DNA of 64,000 nt from Amycolatopsis tucumanensis (lineage in GTDB: Bacteria > Actinomycetota > Actinomycetes > Mycobacteriales > Pseudonocardiaceae). Position 1 is the stretch's first letter; every line of letters begins with the position of its first letter. The stretch lies in NCBI RefSeq assembly GCF_021654135.1, contig NZ_JAKGSD010000022.1, forward strand, positions 25,298-89,297, in the 5' to 3' direction. Positions 1 through 7,974 of this stretch are shown here, one piece after another. The notes under the pieces were generated by a model. The model was not told the DNA's origin. It ran no database searches and saw only the letters and a program-made list of their open reading frames with translations. The translations under genes were made by a program, and so were the position numbers.

Positions 1-1
1 A

Positions 2-75
2 CGCGGGGTGGAGCAGCTCGGTAGCTCGCTGGGCTCATAACCCAGAGGTCGCAGGTTCAAATCCTGTCCCCGCTA
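2..75 (+). tRNA. Initiator tRNA-fMet (CAT), copy 1
   Basis: The sequence folds as a cloverleaf with anticodon CAT in the loop CTCATAA. Initiator hallmarks are visible: three consecutive G-C pairs at the base of the anticodon stem (GGG...CCC) and an unpaired first acceptor position (C1 opposite T72). It matches the bacterial fMet pattern CGCGGGGTGGAGCAG. The 3' CCA is not encoded here (CTACGAGA follows), so it must be added after transcription, unlike in copy 2. A hairpin follows directly. Confidence 0.95.
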
Positions 76-76
76 C

Positions 77-126
77 GAGAGGCAGGGGCCCCTGTATCCG
101 CGGAAAGCGCGGATCGGGGGCCTCTC
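77..126 (+). terminator. Hairpin after tRNA-fMet copy 1
   Basis: GAGAGGC (77-83) pairs perfectly with GCCTCTC (120-126). An inner arm ATCCGCG...CGCGGAT closes on a short GAAAG loop. The following sequence is only moderately T-rich (TTCGTTGTGT), so this is a probable but not classic intrinsic terminator or 3' processing structure. Confidence 0.6.
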
Positions 127-140
127 TTCGTTGTGTCTTC

Positions 141-190
141 TGGGGGTCGGACCCCCAGGCCCCCGGCAGGGGGCGAGCCCCCTGCACCCC
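141..190. repeat. GC-rich palindromic repeat downstream of a stable RNA gene (copy A)
   Basis: A 17-nt palindrome TGGGGGTCGGACCCCCA (141-157) is followed by a second G-run/C-run hairpin (GGCCCCCGGCAGGGGGC...CCCCCTGC). A closely related block lies after ssrA at 11324-11380. No gene is convincing between 127 and 341. Confidence 0.7.
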
Positions 191-341
191 CCGCGCGGTG
201 CCGGATCTGTGGGGACGTTCGGTTGGGTGGGGCGGGGCCGGGTTTGCCCTTCGCGCCTGACGGCGCTGGGGCAATGGGTCAGCTGGGGTTGGGCGCGGAT
301 GCCAGGGGCTGGGGGTGTCTTGTGTGGACTGGGGGGCCGGG

Positions 342-370
342 TTTGGGGGCCAGGGTGGGGTGTGTATAGT
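342..370 (+). promoter_or_regulatory. Promoter of tRNA-fMet copy 2
   Basis: TTTGGG (342-347) and TATAGT (365-370) are separated by 17 nt, and the -10 box lies 11 nt before the mature tRNA 5' end. This fits a sigma-70-type promoter for a stable RNA. Confidence 0.6.
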
Positions 371-381
371 GGGTCTTACAG

Positions 382-455
382 CGCGGGGTGGAGCAGCTCG
401 GTAGCTCGCTGGGCTCATAACCCAGAGGTCGCAGGTTCAAATCCTGTCCCCGCTA
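382..455 (+). tRNA. Initiator tRNA-fMet (CAT), copy 2
   Basis: This is identical to copy 1 over the 74-nt body (CAT anticodon, GGG/CCC anticodon stem, mismatched first acceptor pair). It is followed by CCA at 456-458, so this copy encodes its own 3' CCA and copy 1 does not. It has its own TATAGT promoter and an intrinsic terminator, so it is a separate transcription unit. Confidence 0.95.
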
Positions 456-463
456 CCAGGGAA

Positions 464-495
464 AAGGCCCGGTCTTCACGGACCGGGCCTTTTTC
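464..495 (+). terminator. Intrinsic terminator of tRNA-fMet copy 2
   Basis: AGGCCCGGTC and GACCGGGCCT form a perfect stem around TTCACG and are followed by TTTTT. This is a classic intrinsic terminator six nucleotides after the encoded CCA. Confidence 0.9.
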
Positions 496-605
496 GTGCG
501 CTTGGGGCACCCCCGATTGGGCCGGACGGGGGAAGGTAATGACCTTTGTGGACATTGATCGTGACCACTGTGGACAGATCGGCGGAAAAGTGGCACCTTG
601 TAGGG

Positions 606-1106
606 GTGTCTGAACTCAATGCAACAGCAGCGGCATTGCTCGGCCTGCTCCAGGACGGCCCGGCCACCGGGGGGCAGCTGGTTGCGGCGGCGGAGGAGCG
701 GTTCGGGACGTTCTTCAGCGTCACCCGCAGCCAGGTCTACCGTGAGCTGCCCGCCCTCGCCAAGGAAGGGCTCGTCCGGCTCGGCAAGCAAGGACCGCGC
801 TCCAGCCAGCAGTACGTGATCACCGCCGCCGGGAAGAAGGCCTTCAAGGCCTGGCTGACCTCCGACGCCGGCCCCGACCACCTCCGCAGCCCCCTGATCC
901 TGCGCCTCGTGCACGCCGCCTCGCTCACCGCGAAGCAGCGCGCCGGCCTCATCGAGACGGCCAGGGCCAGCTACCAGGAGGACCTGGACGAGGCCAGGGC
1001 CGCCGTCAAGGCAGCAGGCGACCCCTACACCAAGGCCATCGCCGAATTCGGCCAGGCGCACGCCCGCGCGGCGCTGAAGCTGATCGACGCGATCCCGGAC
1101 GCCTGA
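606..1106 (+). CDS. PadR-family transcriptional regulator
   Basis: The 166-residue protein has an N-terminal winged helix (TAAALLGLLQDGPATGGQL...SRSQVYRELPALAKEGL region, about residues 5-75) followed by a helical C-terminal half rich in Ala, Glu and Arg. This is the PadR layout of a dimeric DNA-binding repressor. GTG 606 is preferred because the family's conserved region begins just after it. Longer starts at 546 (ATG) or 570 (GTG) are possible but would add an unstructured tail. It lies alone between tRNA-fMet and prfB. Its ligand and targets are not evident. Confidence 0.75.
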   Translation: MSELNATAAALLGLLQDGPATGGQLVAAAEERFGTFFSVTRSQVYRELPALAKEGLVRLGKQGPRSSQQYVITAAGKKAFKAWLTSDAGPDHLRSPLILRLVHAASLTAKQRAGLIETARASYQEDLDEARAAVKAAGDPYTKAIAEFGQAHARAALKLIDAIPDA

Positions 1107-1160
1107 GCGGCCACGGGGCCCCAAGCGGCCGGTTCCCGTAACCGGCCGCGCCCCGTGCCG

Positions 1161-1166
1161 TAACCT
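1161..1166 (+). promoter_or_regulatory. -10 box of prfB, probably leaderless
   Basis: TAACCT lies 8 nt before the GTG start codon of prfB and no convincing Shine-Dalgarno is present. This spacing places the transcription start at or next to the start codon. Confidence 0.5.
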
Positions 1167-1174
1167 TGAAGGTT

Positions 1175-2278
1175 GTGAGTGGTGACTTCGCAGCCGACCT
1201 GAAGGACCTCGCCGGCAAGCTGACGCAGGTCGAGTCCGTCATGGACCTCGACGCCCTGCGTGCCCAGGTGGCTGACCTGGAAGAGCAGGCGTCCAACCCC
1301 AACCTGTGGGACGACCCGGAGGCCGCGCAGAAGGTCACCAGTCAGCTGTCCCACCGGCAGGCCGAGCTGCGCCGGGTCACCGACCTGCGCCAGCGGCTCG
1401 ACGACCTCGAGGTGCTCCACGAGCTCGCCGAGGCCGAGGGCGACAACGCCAGCAAGGCCGAGGCCGAAGGCGAGCTGACCCGCCTCGCGAAGGAAGTGGA
1501 CGCCCTCGAGGTCCGCACCCTGCTCTCCGGCGAGTACGACGACCGCAACGCGGTGGTCACGATCCGCGCGGAAGCCGGCGGCGTCGACGCGGCCGACTGG
1601 GCGGAGATGCTCCTGCGCATGTACCTGCGCTGGGCCGAGCGCCACGGCTACCCGACCGACGTCTACGACATCTCCTACGCCGAAGAGGCAGGCATCAAGT
1701 CGGCCACCTTCAAGGTCGCCGCGCCCTACATCTACGGCACGCTGTCCGTCGAACAGGGCACCCACCGGCTCGTCCGGATCTCCCCGTTCGACAACCAGGG
1801 CCGCCGCCAGACGTCGTTCGCCCACGTCGAGGTGCTGCCCGAGGTCGAGGAGGTCGACCACGTCGAGATCCCGGAGAAGGACATCCGGGTCGACGTGTTC
1901 CGCTCCTCCGGCCCCGGCGGGCAGAGCGTCAACACCACCGACTCCGCGGTGCGCATCACCCACCTGCCCACCGGCATCGTCGTCTCCTGCCAGAACGAGA
2001 AGTCGCAGCTGCAGAACAAGGCCGCCGCGCTCAAGGTCCTCCAGGCCAAGCTCCTCCTCAAGAAGAAGGAGGAGGAGCGCGCCGAGCTCGACGCGCTCAA
2101 GGACTCCGGCAGCAGCTGGGGCAACCAGATGCGCAACTACGTTCTGCACCCGTACCAGATGGTCAAGGACCTCCGCACCGAGCACGAGGTGGGTAACCCC
2201 AGCTCCGTGCTCGACGGGGAGATCGACGACTTCCTGGAGGCCGGCATCCGCTGGCGCAAGCAGGCCAACGCTGCGTAA
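1175..2278 (+). CDS. prfB: Peptide chain release factor 2 (RF2)
   Basis: The 367-residue protein recognises UGA and UAA stop codons and triggers peptidyl-tRNA hydrolysis on the ribosome. The catalytic GGQ loop is present in RSSGPGGQSVNTTDSAVRITH (about residues 245-265). The N-terminal helical domain has the family pattern NPNLWDDPEAAQKV. There is no sign of the programmed +1 frameshift found in enterobacterial prfB: the frame is open throughout. GTG 1175 is chosen because it sits 8 nt after a TAACCT box; an in-frame TTG at 1166 is unlikely. It is followed by ftsE in the usual actinobacterial order. Confidence 0.95.
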   Translation: MSGDFAADLKDLAGKLTQVESVMDLDALRAQVADLEEQASNPNLWDDPEAAQKVTSQLSHRQAELRRVTDLRQRLDDLEVLHELAEAEGDNASKAEAEGELTRLAKEVDALEVRTLLSGEYDDRNAVVTIRAEAGGVDAADWAEMLLRMYLRWAERHGYPTDVYDISYAEEAGIKSATFKVAAPYIYGTLSVEQGTHRLVRISPFDNQGRRQTSFAHVEVLPEVEEVDHVEIPEKDIRVDVFRSSGPGGQSVNTTDSAVRITHLPTGIVVSCQNEKSQLQNKAAALKVLQAKLLLKKKEEERAELDALKDSGSSWGNQMRNYVLHPYQMVKDLRTEHEVGNPSSVLDGEIDDFLEAGIRWRKQANAA

Positions 2279-2328
2279 CCGCCGCGCCGGAGGCAATAGG
2301 CCAACCCGGGCTTAACGACGCCCATGGG

Positions 2329-2334
2329 TAGGAT
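2329..2334 (+). promoter_or_regulatory. -10 box of ftsE, probably leaderless
   Basis: TAGGAT lies 8 nt before GTG 2343 and no Shine-Dalgarno sequence is visible between them. Confidence 0.5.
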
Positions 2335-2342
2335 TGCCCACC

Positions 2343-3032
2343 GTGATTCGGCTCGACAGTGTCTCCAAGGTCTACAAGACGTCGACGCGTCCCGCACTCG
2401 AGAACGTGTCGGTCGACGTGGACAAGGGCGAGTTCGTCTTCCTGATCGGGCCCTCAGGGTCCGGCAAGTCGACGTTCCTGCGCCTCCTCCTGCGCGAGGA
2501 GGTCCCCACCAAGGGCCGGGTCTTCGTGTCCAACTTCGACGTGGCCAAGATGGCCCGCCGCAGGGTCCCCCGCCTGCGGCAGACCATCGGGTGCGTCTTC
2601 CAGGACTTCCGCCTGCTCGGCAACAAGACCGTCGCGGAGAACGTCGCGTTCGCGCTCGAGGTCATCGGCAAGCCGAAGCACACCATCAAGAAGGTGGTGC
2701 CGGAAGTCCTCGAGCTGGTCGGGCTGGAAGGGAAGGCCGACCGCATGCCCCACGAGCTCTCCGGTGGTGAGCAGCAGCGGGTGGCGATCGCCCGCGCGTT
2801 CGTGAACCGGCCGCTCGTGCTGCTGGCCGACGAGCCCACCGGGAACCTCGACCCCGACACCAGCCAGGACATCATGCTGCTGCTGGAGCGGATCAACCGC
2901 ACCGGCACCACCGTCCTGATGGCCACCCACGACCACTCCATCGTGGACTCCATGCGGCGCCGGGTCGTCGAGCTCCAGCTCGGCAAGGTGATCCGCGACG
3001 ACGCCCGGGGCGTGTACGGCGTCGGCCGCTGA
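2343..3032 (+). CDS. ftsE: Cell-division ABC-type ATPase FtsE
   Basis: The 229-residue ATPase partners with FtsX at the division site and links the Z-ring to peptidoglycan hydrolase activation. It has Walker A GPSGSGKST (about residues 33-41), the Q-loop FQDFRLL, signature LSGGEQQRVAIARA, Walker B LLADEPTGNLD and switch His in ATHDH. The ending RGVYG is typical of actinobacterial FtsE. GTG 2343 is chosen over TTG 2334 because the family begins directly at this VIRLD region and because of the -10 box spacing. ftsX follows 48 nt downstream. Confidence 0.97.
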   Translation: MIRLDSVSKVYKTSTRPALENVSVDVDKGEFVFLIGPSGSGKSTFLRLLLREEVPTKGRVFVSNFDVAKMARRRVPRLRQTIGCVFQDFRLLGNKTVAENVAFALEVIGKPKHTIKKVVPEVLELVGLEGKADRMPHELSGGEQQRVAIARAFVNRPLVLLADEPTGNLDPDTSQDIMLLLERINRTGTTVLMATHDHSIVDSMRRRVVELQLGKVIRDDARGVYGVGR

Positions 3033-3080
3033 GTCACCCCGAACCCCCCGCCTGCCCCCGACCTGAGGAACCACCCCCCG

Positions 3081-3977
3081 ATGCGTGCCAGTTTCGTGTT
3101 CAGCGAGGTCTTCACCGGCCTGCGCCGCAACATCACGATGACCATCGCGATGATCATCACCACGGCCATCTCGCTCGGCATGCTCGGCGGCGGCCTGCTG
3201 ATCGTGCGGACCATCGACAAGATGCAGGTCAACTACATGGCCGACGTCGAGGTCTCGCTCTACCTGACCCAGGACGTCAGCGCCAACGACAAGACCTGCA
3301 CCCAGGACCCGTGCCGCGGACTGCTGGCCGACCTGAACAGCAACCCGGCCGTCGACTCCGTCGTGTTCGAAAACCGCGACCAGGCCTACGAGCGGTTCAA
3401 GAAGCTCTTCCAGGACAACCCGATCCTGGTGCAGTCCGCCCGCCCCGAGGCGCTGCCCGCCTCGCTGCAGGTCAAGCTCAAGGACCCGAGCCGCAGCGAC
3501 GTCATCACCCAGGAGTACGGCACCCGGCCCGGCGTGTCCCGCGTCGACGACCAGAAGCAGTTCCTCGACCGGTTCTTCGGCGTGCTCGGCGGCGTCCGCG
3601 ACGGTACCTTCGTCATCGCACTCATCCAGGCACTCGCCGCGCTGCTGCTGATCTCCAACACGGTGCAGATCTCCGCGTTCACGCGGCGCACCGAGGTCGG
3701 CATCATGCGGCTCGTCGGCGCCACCCGCTGGTACACACAGCTGCCGTTCCTCCTGGAAGCGGTGGTCACCGGCGTCATCGGCTGGGCGATCGCGGTCGGC
3801 GGCCTGATCGCGGCGAAGTTCGCGTTCATCGACCGCATCCTGTCCGTCACCGGCGGCATCATCCCGAACATCCAGGTGCTCGACGTGATCGTGGTGGCGC
3901 CGTGGCTGCTGCTCGCCTCGATCATCATCTCGGCCACCACCGGGTACCTGACGCTGCGGCTCTACGTGCGGCATTAA
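3081..3977 (+). CDS. ftsX: Cell-division permease-like protein FtsX
   Basis: The 298-residue membrane partner of FtsE has a cytoplasmic N-terminus, a first membrane helix (MTIAMIITTAISLGMLGGGL), an extracytoplasmic domain with a disulphide-capable pair (CTQDPC, about residues 73-78), and three C-terminal membrane helices. The fold between helices 2 and 3 carries the FtsX motif TRRTEVGIMRLVGAT. In mycobacteria the outer loop recruits the hydrolase RipC; an equivalent role is expected here. A GAGGA ribosome site precedes ATG 3081. Confidence 0.96.
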   Translation: MRASFVFSEVFTGLRRNITMTIAMIITTAISLGMLGGGLLIVRTIDKMQVNYMADVEVSLYLTQDVSANDKTCTQDPCRGLLADLNSNPAVDSVVFENRDQAYERFKKLFQDNPILVQSARPEALPASLQVKLKDPSRSDVITQEYGTRPGVSRVDDQKQFLDRFFGVLGGVRDGTFVIALIQALAALLLISNTVQISAFTRRTEVGIMRLVGATRWYTQLPFLLEAVVTGVIGWAIAVGGLIAAKFAFIDRILSVTGGIIPNIQVLDVIVVAPWLLLASIIISATTGYLTLRLYVRH

Positions 3978-4005
3978 CGCCGTGCTCCAGCCGGGACGTG
4001 TGGGA

Positions 4006-4011
4006 TAACCT
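4006..4011 (+). promoter_or_regulatory. -10 box of smpB, probably leaderless
   Basis: TAACCT lies 6 nt before ATG 4018, which fits a leaderless transcript; the box is the same as that of prfB. Confidence 0.5.
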
Positions 4012-4017
4012 GGAACT

Positions 4018-4494
4018 ATGCCCAAAGAACGAGGCTCCAAGGTGATCGCGTCGAACCGCCGCGCGCGGCACGACTACGCGGTGCTGGACACCTATGAGGC
4101 CGGGATCGCGCTGGTGGGCACCGAGGTGAAGAGCCTGCGCGCGGGCCGCGCCTCGCTGGTCGACGCGTTCGCCACGGTCGACGACGGCGAGGTGTGGCTG
4201 CGCAACCTCCACATCCCCGAGTACGAGCACGGCACGTGGACCAACCACGAGTCGCGGCGCAAGCGGAAGCTGCTGCTGCACCGCGGCGAGATCGAGAAGC
4301 TGATCGGCAAGACCAAGGAGGGCGGGCTCTCGCTCGTCCCGCTGTCCATGTACTTCAAGGACGGCAAGGTCAAGGTCGAGCTCGCCCTCGCCAAGGGCAA
4401 GAAGGCCTATGACAAGCGCCAGGACCTGGCCAAGCGCGACGCCCAGCGCGAGATCAGCCGCGCCGTGGGCAGGGCGTTGAAGGGCCGCCGCTAG
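4018..4494 (+). CDS. smpB: SsrA-binding protein SmpB
   Basis: The 158-residue protein binds the tRNA-like domain of tmRNA and delivers it to stalled ribosomes. Family motifs are present: SNRRARHDY, EAGIALVGTEVKSLRAGRASL, and the basic C-terminal tail KRDAQREISRAVGRALKGRR that enters the mRNA channel. Its RNA partner ssrA is in the same window at 10889, about 6.4 kb downstream. The stop codon TAG is immediately followed by the GTG of the next gene, so the two are probably co-transcribed. Confidence 0.97.
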   Translation: MPKERGSKVIASNRRARHDYAVLDTYEAGIALVGTEVKSLRAGRASLVDAFATVDDGEVWLRNLHIPEYEHGTWTNHESRRKRKLLLHRGEIEKLIGKTKEGGLSLVPLSMYFKDGKVKVELALAKGKKAYDKRQDLAKRDAQREISRAVGRALKGRR

Positions 4495-5385
4495 GTGGGG
4501 CCGGAGCGCGACGAGGACATCCGGGACTGGGTGCGCGGCCTCGGCCTGGACGGTCTCGTCGACCTGCACCTGCACTTCCTGCCGGAACGGATGCTGGTCA
4601 AGGTTTGGGCCTACTTCGACCGGATCGGTGAGCGCACGGGCTACGAGTGGCCCATCCAGTACCGGGTGGCCGAGGACGAGCGGGTCGCGCTGCTCGAATC
4701 GTTCGGGGTGCTGCGGTACGCGCCACTGGCCTACCCGCACAAGCCCGGCATGGCCGAGTGGCTCAACGGCTGGCTGCGCGAGTTCGCCGAACGCGTCCCG
4801 GCCGCGGTGCCCACCGCGACGCTCTACCCGGAACCGTCGGCGGCCACCTACGTCGTCGAGGCGCTGCAGGCCGGCGCCCGCTGCTTCAAGGCGCACGTCC
4901 AGGTCGGCGCCTACGACCCGAGGGACGAGCTGCTCGACCCCGCGTGGGGTGCGCTCGCCGAGGCCGGGGTGCCCGTCGTCGTGCACGCCGGGCACGGGCC
5001 CGAGCGCGGCCCGCACACCGGGCTCGACGTGTTCGGCGAGGTGCTCGCCCGGCACCCGCGGCTGACCGCGGTGCTCGCGCACGCGGGGATGCCCGAGTAC
5101 GCCGAGGCGCTCGCGCTGGTCGAGCGGTACCCGCGCGTGCACCTGGACACCACGATGGTCGGCGTCCCGTTCACCGAGGCGCTGATGCCGCTGCCGCCGG
5201 ACTGGACGAGCCGGCTGGCGGACATCGCCGACCGGGTCGTGCTCGGCACCGACTTCCCGAACATCCCCTACTCCTACGCCACACAGCTGCGGGCGGTCGC
5301 CGGCTGGGCTGCCGACGACCGCCTCGGGGACGACTTCCTGCGGGCCGTCCTGCACGACACCCCGGCGAAGCTGCTCAACCTCTGA
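4495..5385 (+). CDS. Amidohydrolase-family protein
   Basis: The 296-residue TIM-barrel amidohydrolase resembles the decarboxylase/lactonase-type subgroup (amidohydrolase_2). Metal-binding motifs visible are DLHLHFLPERM near residue 23, the central HAGHGP, LAHAG and the late GTDFPNIPY aspartate. The substrate cannot be inferred. GTG 4495 follows the smpB stop with no gap, indicating translational coupling. Its 3' end overlaps the convergent acyltransferase gene by 11 nt. Confidence 0.8.
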   Translation: MGPERDEDIRDWVRGLGLDGLVDLHLHFLPERMLVKVWAYFDRIGERTGYEWPIQYRVAEDERVALLESFGVLRYAPLAYPHKPGMAEWLNGWLREFAERVPAAVPTATLYPEPSAATYVVEALQAGARCFKAHVQVGAYDPRDELLDPAWGALAEAGVPVVVHAGHGPERGPHTGLDVFGEVLARHPRLTAVLAHAGMPEYAEALALVERYPRVHLDTTMVGVPFTEALMPLPPDWTSRLADIADRVVLGTDFPNIPYSYATQLRAVAGWAADDRLGDDFLRAVLHDTPAKLLNL

Positions 5386-6658
5386 CGGCGACCCGCACCG
5401 GCTTCGCCGCCAGCAGCAGCCCGGCCAGCACCAGCGCCACCCACGGCACGGGGCCGGCGAGCATCCCGGCGTCCAGCGGCGTGGTGAACCCCTTCGCGGC
5501 CAGGCCGAGCAGCCCGGCGGACGCGAGCACGGCAGCCGCGGCGAGCTGTCCGGCCGGGACGCCGCCCGCCGGGCTGGGCCGGGTTTCGAAGCGCCCGAAC
5601 GCCTTCAGCAGACCGGCCAGCACGACTCCTGCCGCGCCGACCCACAGCGGGGCGACGGCGAACCAGTCCGCGCTGCCGGGTTCCGGTGTGGCGTAACCGA
5701 AGCCCAGCACGGCGATTCCGGCGACGACGACCAGCGCGGGCATGTGCCACAGGTACATGCTCATGAACCGCGGCCCGCTCCAGCGCAGCACGGCGGCGAC
5801 GGCGGGGCGCTCGGCGAGCGTGGCCAGCGTGGGCTTGAGCGCCAGCCAGAACCCGGCCTGCCCGACGGCGAGGCTCATCAGCACCGCGGTCGGCGGGCTC
5901 ATGTTGGACACCGGCGCGCCCGGCATGCCGATCATGCTTGCCGGGTACGGGCCGAACGCGACGGCCAGCGCGGTGACCCCGAACCCGGCCACGGCGAGCG
6001 CGGCCGCGCCACGACGGGTCAGCGTGCCGAGCCTGCCCTCGGCGTAGGAGAAGCCGAGCTGGTGCACCGCGAGCCAGACGAACACCGCGTTGGCGTAACC
6101 GAGCGGGCCGAACACCTCGAACCGTCCGAAGTCGACGATCACCGCGAGCCCGGTGAGCACCAGCGGCACGCGCAGTCCCCAGCGGCGGTGCGCGGCCAGC
6201 ATGAGCGGCGTCGCGGCCACGGTGATCAGGTAGACGGCGAGGAACCACAGCAACTGCCCGGCGATCGCGCCGGCGATCTGCACCGGCTGCTCCGGCGCGC
6301 CGAGGTCGCGAAGCAGGTCCGGCGCCAGCAGCCACACCGCGAACAGCGGCAGGACCGGGACCAGCAGGCGCTTGAGCCGTGTGGACAGCCAGTCGCGCGT
6401 GGACGCGGCGCGGCGCAGCGACATCAGGTTGGCCGCGCCACCGGCGAAGAAGACCATCGGCATGACCTGGGACAGCCAGGTCAGCGCCCACCAGCCGGGG
6501 GTGGTCAAGGCGTTGCCGGTCGCGAGACGGCCGTGGTCGTAGCTGAGCACGGGCATCAGCCAGTGCTGCCCGATGACGGCGAGGATCGCGGTCGCGCGGA
6601 CCACGTCGAGGAAGGTGTCGCGGGCTCCCGCCGGGGCCTGCCGCAGGCTTGTTCGCAT
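5375..6658 (-). CDS. Acyltransferase-3-family membrane protein
   Basis: The 427-residue polytopic protein starts with the acyltransferase-3 signature (FLDVVRATAILAVIGQHW, His in the first membrane helix) and has about ten hydrophobic segments, including TPLMLAAHRRWGLRVPLVL and MSMYLWHMPALVVVAG. Such proteins O-acylate extracytoplasmic sugars or lipids. The target is unknown. ATG 6658 is chosen; an in-frame GTG at 6691 would add 11 residues. Confidence 0.8.
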   Translation of the reverse strand: MRTSLRQAPAGARDTFLDVVRATAILAVIGQHWLMPVLSYDHGRLATGNALTTPGWWALTWLSQVMPMVFFAGGAANLMSLRRAASTRDWLSTRLKRLLVPVLPLFAVWLLAPDLLRDLGAPEQPVQIAGAIAGQLLWFLAVYLITVAATPLMLAAHRRWGLRVPLVLTGLAVIVDFGRFEVFGPLGYANAVFVWLAVHQLGFSYAEGRLGTLTRRGAAALAVAGFGVTALAVAFGPYPASMIGMPGAPVSNMSPPTAVLMSLAVGQAGFWLALKPTLATLAERPAVAAVLRWSGPRFMSMYLWHMPALVVVAGIAVLGFGYATPEPGSADWFAVAPLWVGAAGVVLAGLLKAFGRFETRPSPAGGVPAGQLAAAAVLASAGLLGLAAKGFTTPLDAGMLAGPVPWVALVLAGLLLAAKPVRVAVRG

Positions 6659-6755
6659 GCGTTCAGCCTGGTCGGAACGGGTGCCGGGCACAGCCGGGCA
6701 GACCGCCGTCTTCGGGCGGGGGACAGGTGCAGGACCGTGGTGGGGTCCGCCCTAC

Positions 6756-6974
6756 CTACAGCTCGCGAGCCTCGTCGACCTCGGAGGCGGGCAGGCCGCA
6801 GAGCCGGTACTCCCAACCGGCCTCCGGGGAGAACCCGAGCTGGTAGAAGGTCTCGATCTTGGGGCCCTCGTGCAGGTGGACGTGCCGCATGACCGTGCCG
6901 CTCACCGGGTCGTCGAGCGTCTGGACCCGGCCGTCGAGTGGGCCACCGAAGAACCGGACGTTCTCTTCGGTCAT
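6756..6974 (-). CDS. Small hypothetical protein, 72 aa
   Basis: This short acidic protein (FFGGPLDGRVQTL start, GWEYRLCGLPASEVD end) is preceded by a strong GAGGAGGG ribosome site 6 nt from ATG 6974, which supports a real gene. It has no membrane segment or recognised motif. The GGPLDGR pattern is common in small actinobacterial and phage-related proteins of unknown function. Confidence 0.65.
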   Translation of the reverse strand: MTEENVRFFGGPLDGRVQTLDDPVSGTVMRHVHLHEGPKIETFYQLGFSPEAGWEYRLCGLPASEVDEAREL

Positions 6975-7068
6975 GGGGCCCTCCTCGTGCGGGGAAACGA
7001 TGTCAACGTCCGCCCATGGTAGGTGAGCGGCGGACCGGGCGCCGCCGTCAGAACGGGTGAGGAGCGAT

Positions 7069-7524
7069 TCACCACACCGGACGGACGGTGACCCTCCGGT
7101 GTCGCGCCATATCGTCCGCGAACGCCGACAACCCTTGGTGCATCCGGGCGAAATCGCCGGCGCCGATCAGGTGCACCCACCGTTCTTCGGCTGCCCGCGA
7201 GTGCGCCACCACCCGGTCGACGCACCGACGGCCGCGCGGCGTCAGGACGACCAGCCTGCTGCGCCGGTCGGTCGGGTGCGGCCGGCGTTCGACGTACCCG
7301 CGGGTGATCAGTTCGTCGACGAGCTGCACGGCGGCCTGCTTGGTGACGCCGAGGTGCTCGCCGAGCTCGACGGCCGTGGCGGGGCGGTGCGACAGGAAGT
7401 GGAACACGAAGCCGTGCGCCGGGCGGACGTCGTCGAACCCCTCGGCGGCGAGGTGCTCGTGGATCTCGTCCATCAGCGCGCGGAAGGTCAGCGCGAGCAG
7501 TCCCGGCATGTCGCCAGCGGTCAT
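7069..7524 (-). CDS. MarR-family transcriptional regulator
   Basis: The 151-residue winged-helix dimer has a recognition region TAVELGEHLGVTKQAAVQLVDELITRGYVERRPHPTDRRSRLVVLT, with the DRR wing typical of MarR (about residues 50-95). It is divergent from the cupin gene at 7603, with a 78-nt gap packed with operator-like repeats, so it probably represses both genes and responds to an unknown ligand. ATG 7524 is preferred over TTG 7530. Confidence 0.85.
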   Translation of the reverse strand: MTAGDMPGLLALTFRALMDEIHEHLAAEGFDDVRPAHGFVFHFLSHRPATAVELGEHLGVTKQAAVQLVDELITRGYVERRPHPTDRRSRLVVLTPRGRRCVDRVVAHSRAAEERWVHLIGAGDFARMHQGLSAFADDMARHRRVTVRPVW

Positions 7525-7586
7525 GGTCAAGCTCCTTGACTAGATGGTCAAGCTGCTTTACCTTAAAACTGGTAAACCTGCTTGAC
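7525..7586. promoter_or_regulatory. Operator cluster between marR-type and cupin genes
   Basis: A perfect inverted repeat GTCAAG-CTC-CTTGAC lies at 7526-7540. Related boxes follow at 7546-7562 (GGTCAA...TTTACC) and 7572-7586 (GTAAAC-CTG-CTTGAC). Their size and place fit binding sites of the adjacent MarR protein. Confidence 0.7.
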
Positions 7587-7602
7587 TACTTGGAGGTCGG
7601 AA

Positions 7603-7974
7603 ATGCCTGTCGCGACGTTGGCGGAGGCGCCCCGGTTCGAGCGCGGCGGTGCGGTGTTCCGCCCGCTGGCCGTGCCCAGCCGCGGGTCCGCCGAGCTGGC
7701 GGTCTGGCTGCTGGAGCTCGAGCCGGAGCTGACCGGCGAGGAGCACTCGGTGAGCCGCGAGGAGGTGTTCGTGCTGCAGTCCGGGGTGCTCGAACTGACG
7801 CTCGGCGGCGAAGTCCACCGGCTCGCCCCCGGCGACGCGGTGATCGTGCCCCCGGACACCCTGTTCCGGCTGGACAACCCCGGCACGGAGCCGGCGCGGG
7901 CCACGGTCTGCACGTCGGCCGGAATGGTCGGAACGGTGGGCGGCGCCACGATCGTGCCGCCCTGGACGCGCTAG
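7603..7974 (+). CDS. Cupin-domain protein
   Basis: The 123-residue single cupin barrel shows motif 1 (EEHSVSREEVFVLQSG, metal-ligand-type His/Glu) and motif 2 (HRLAPGDAVIVPPDTLFRLDNPG). It may be a small-molecule binding protein or isomerase/dioxygenase; the reaction cannot be assigned. GGAGG precedes ATG 7603 by 6 nt. The stop codon TAG lies inside the CTAG target duplication of the adjacent insertion-element remnant. Confidence 0.8.
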   Translation: MPVATLAEAPRFERGGAVFRPLAVPSRGSAELAVWLLELEPELTGEEHSVSREEVFVLQSGVLELTLGGEVHRLAPGDAVIVPPDTLFRLDNPGTEPARATVCTSAGMVGTVGGATIVPPWTR

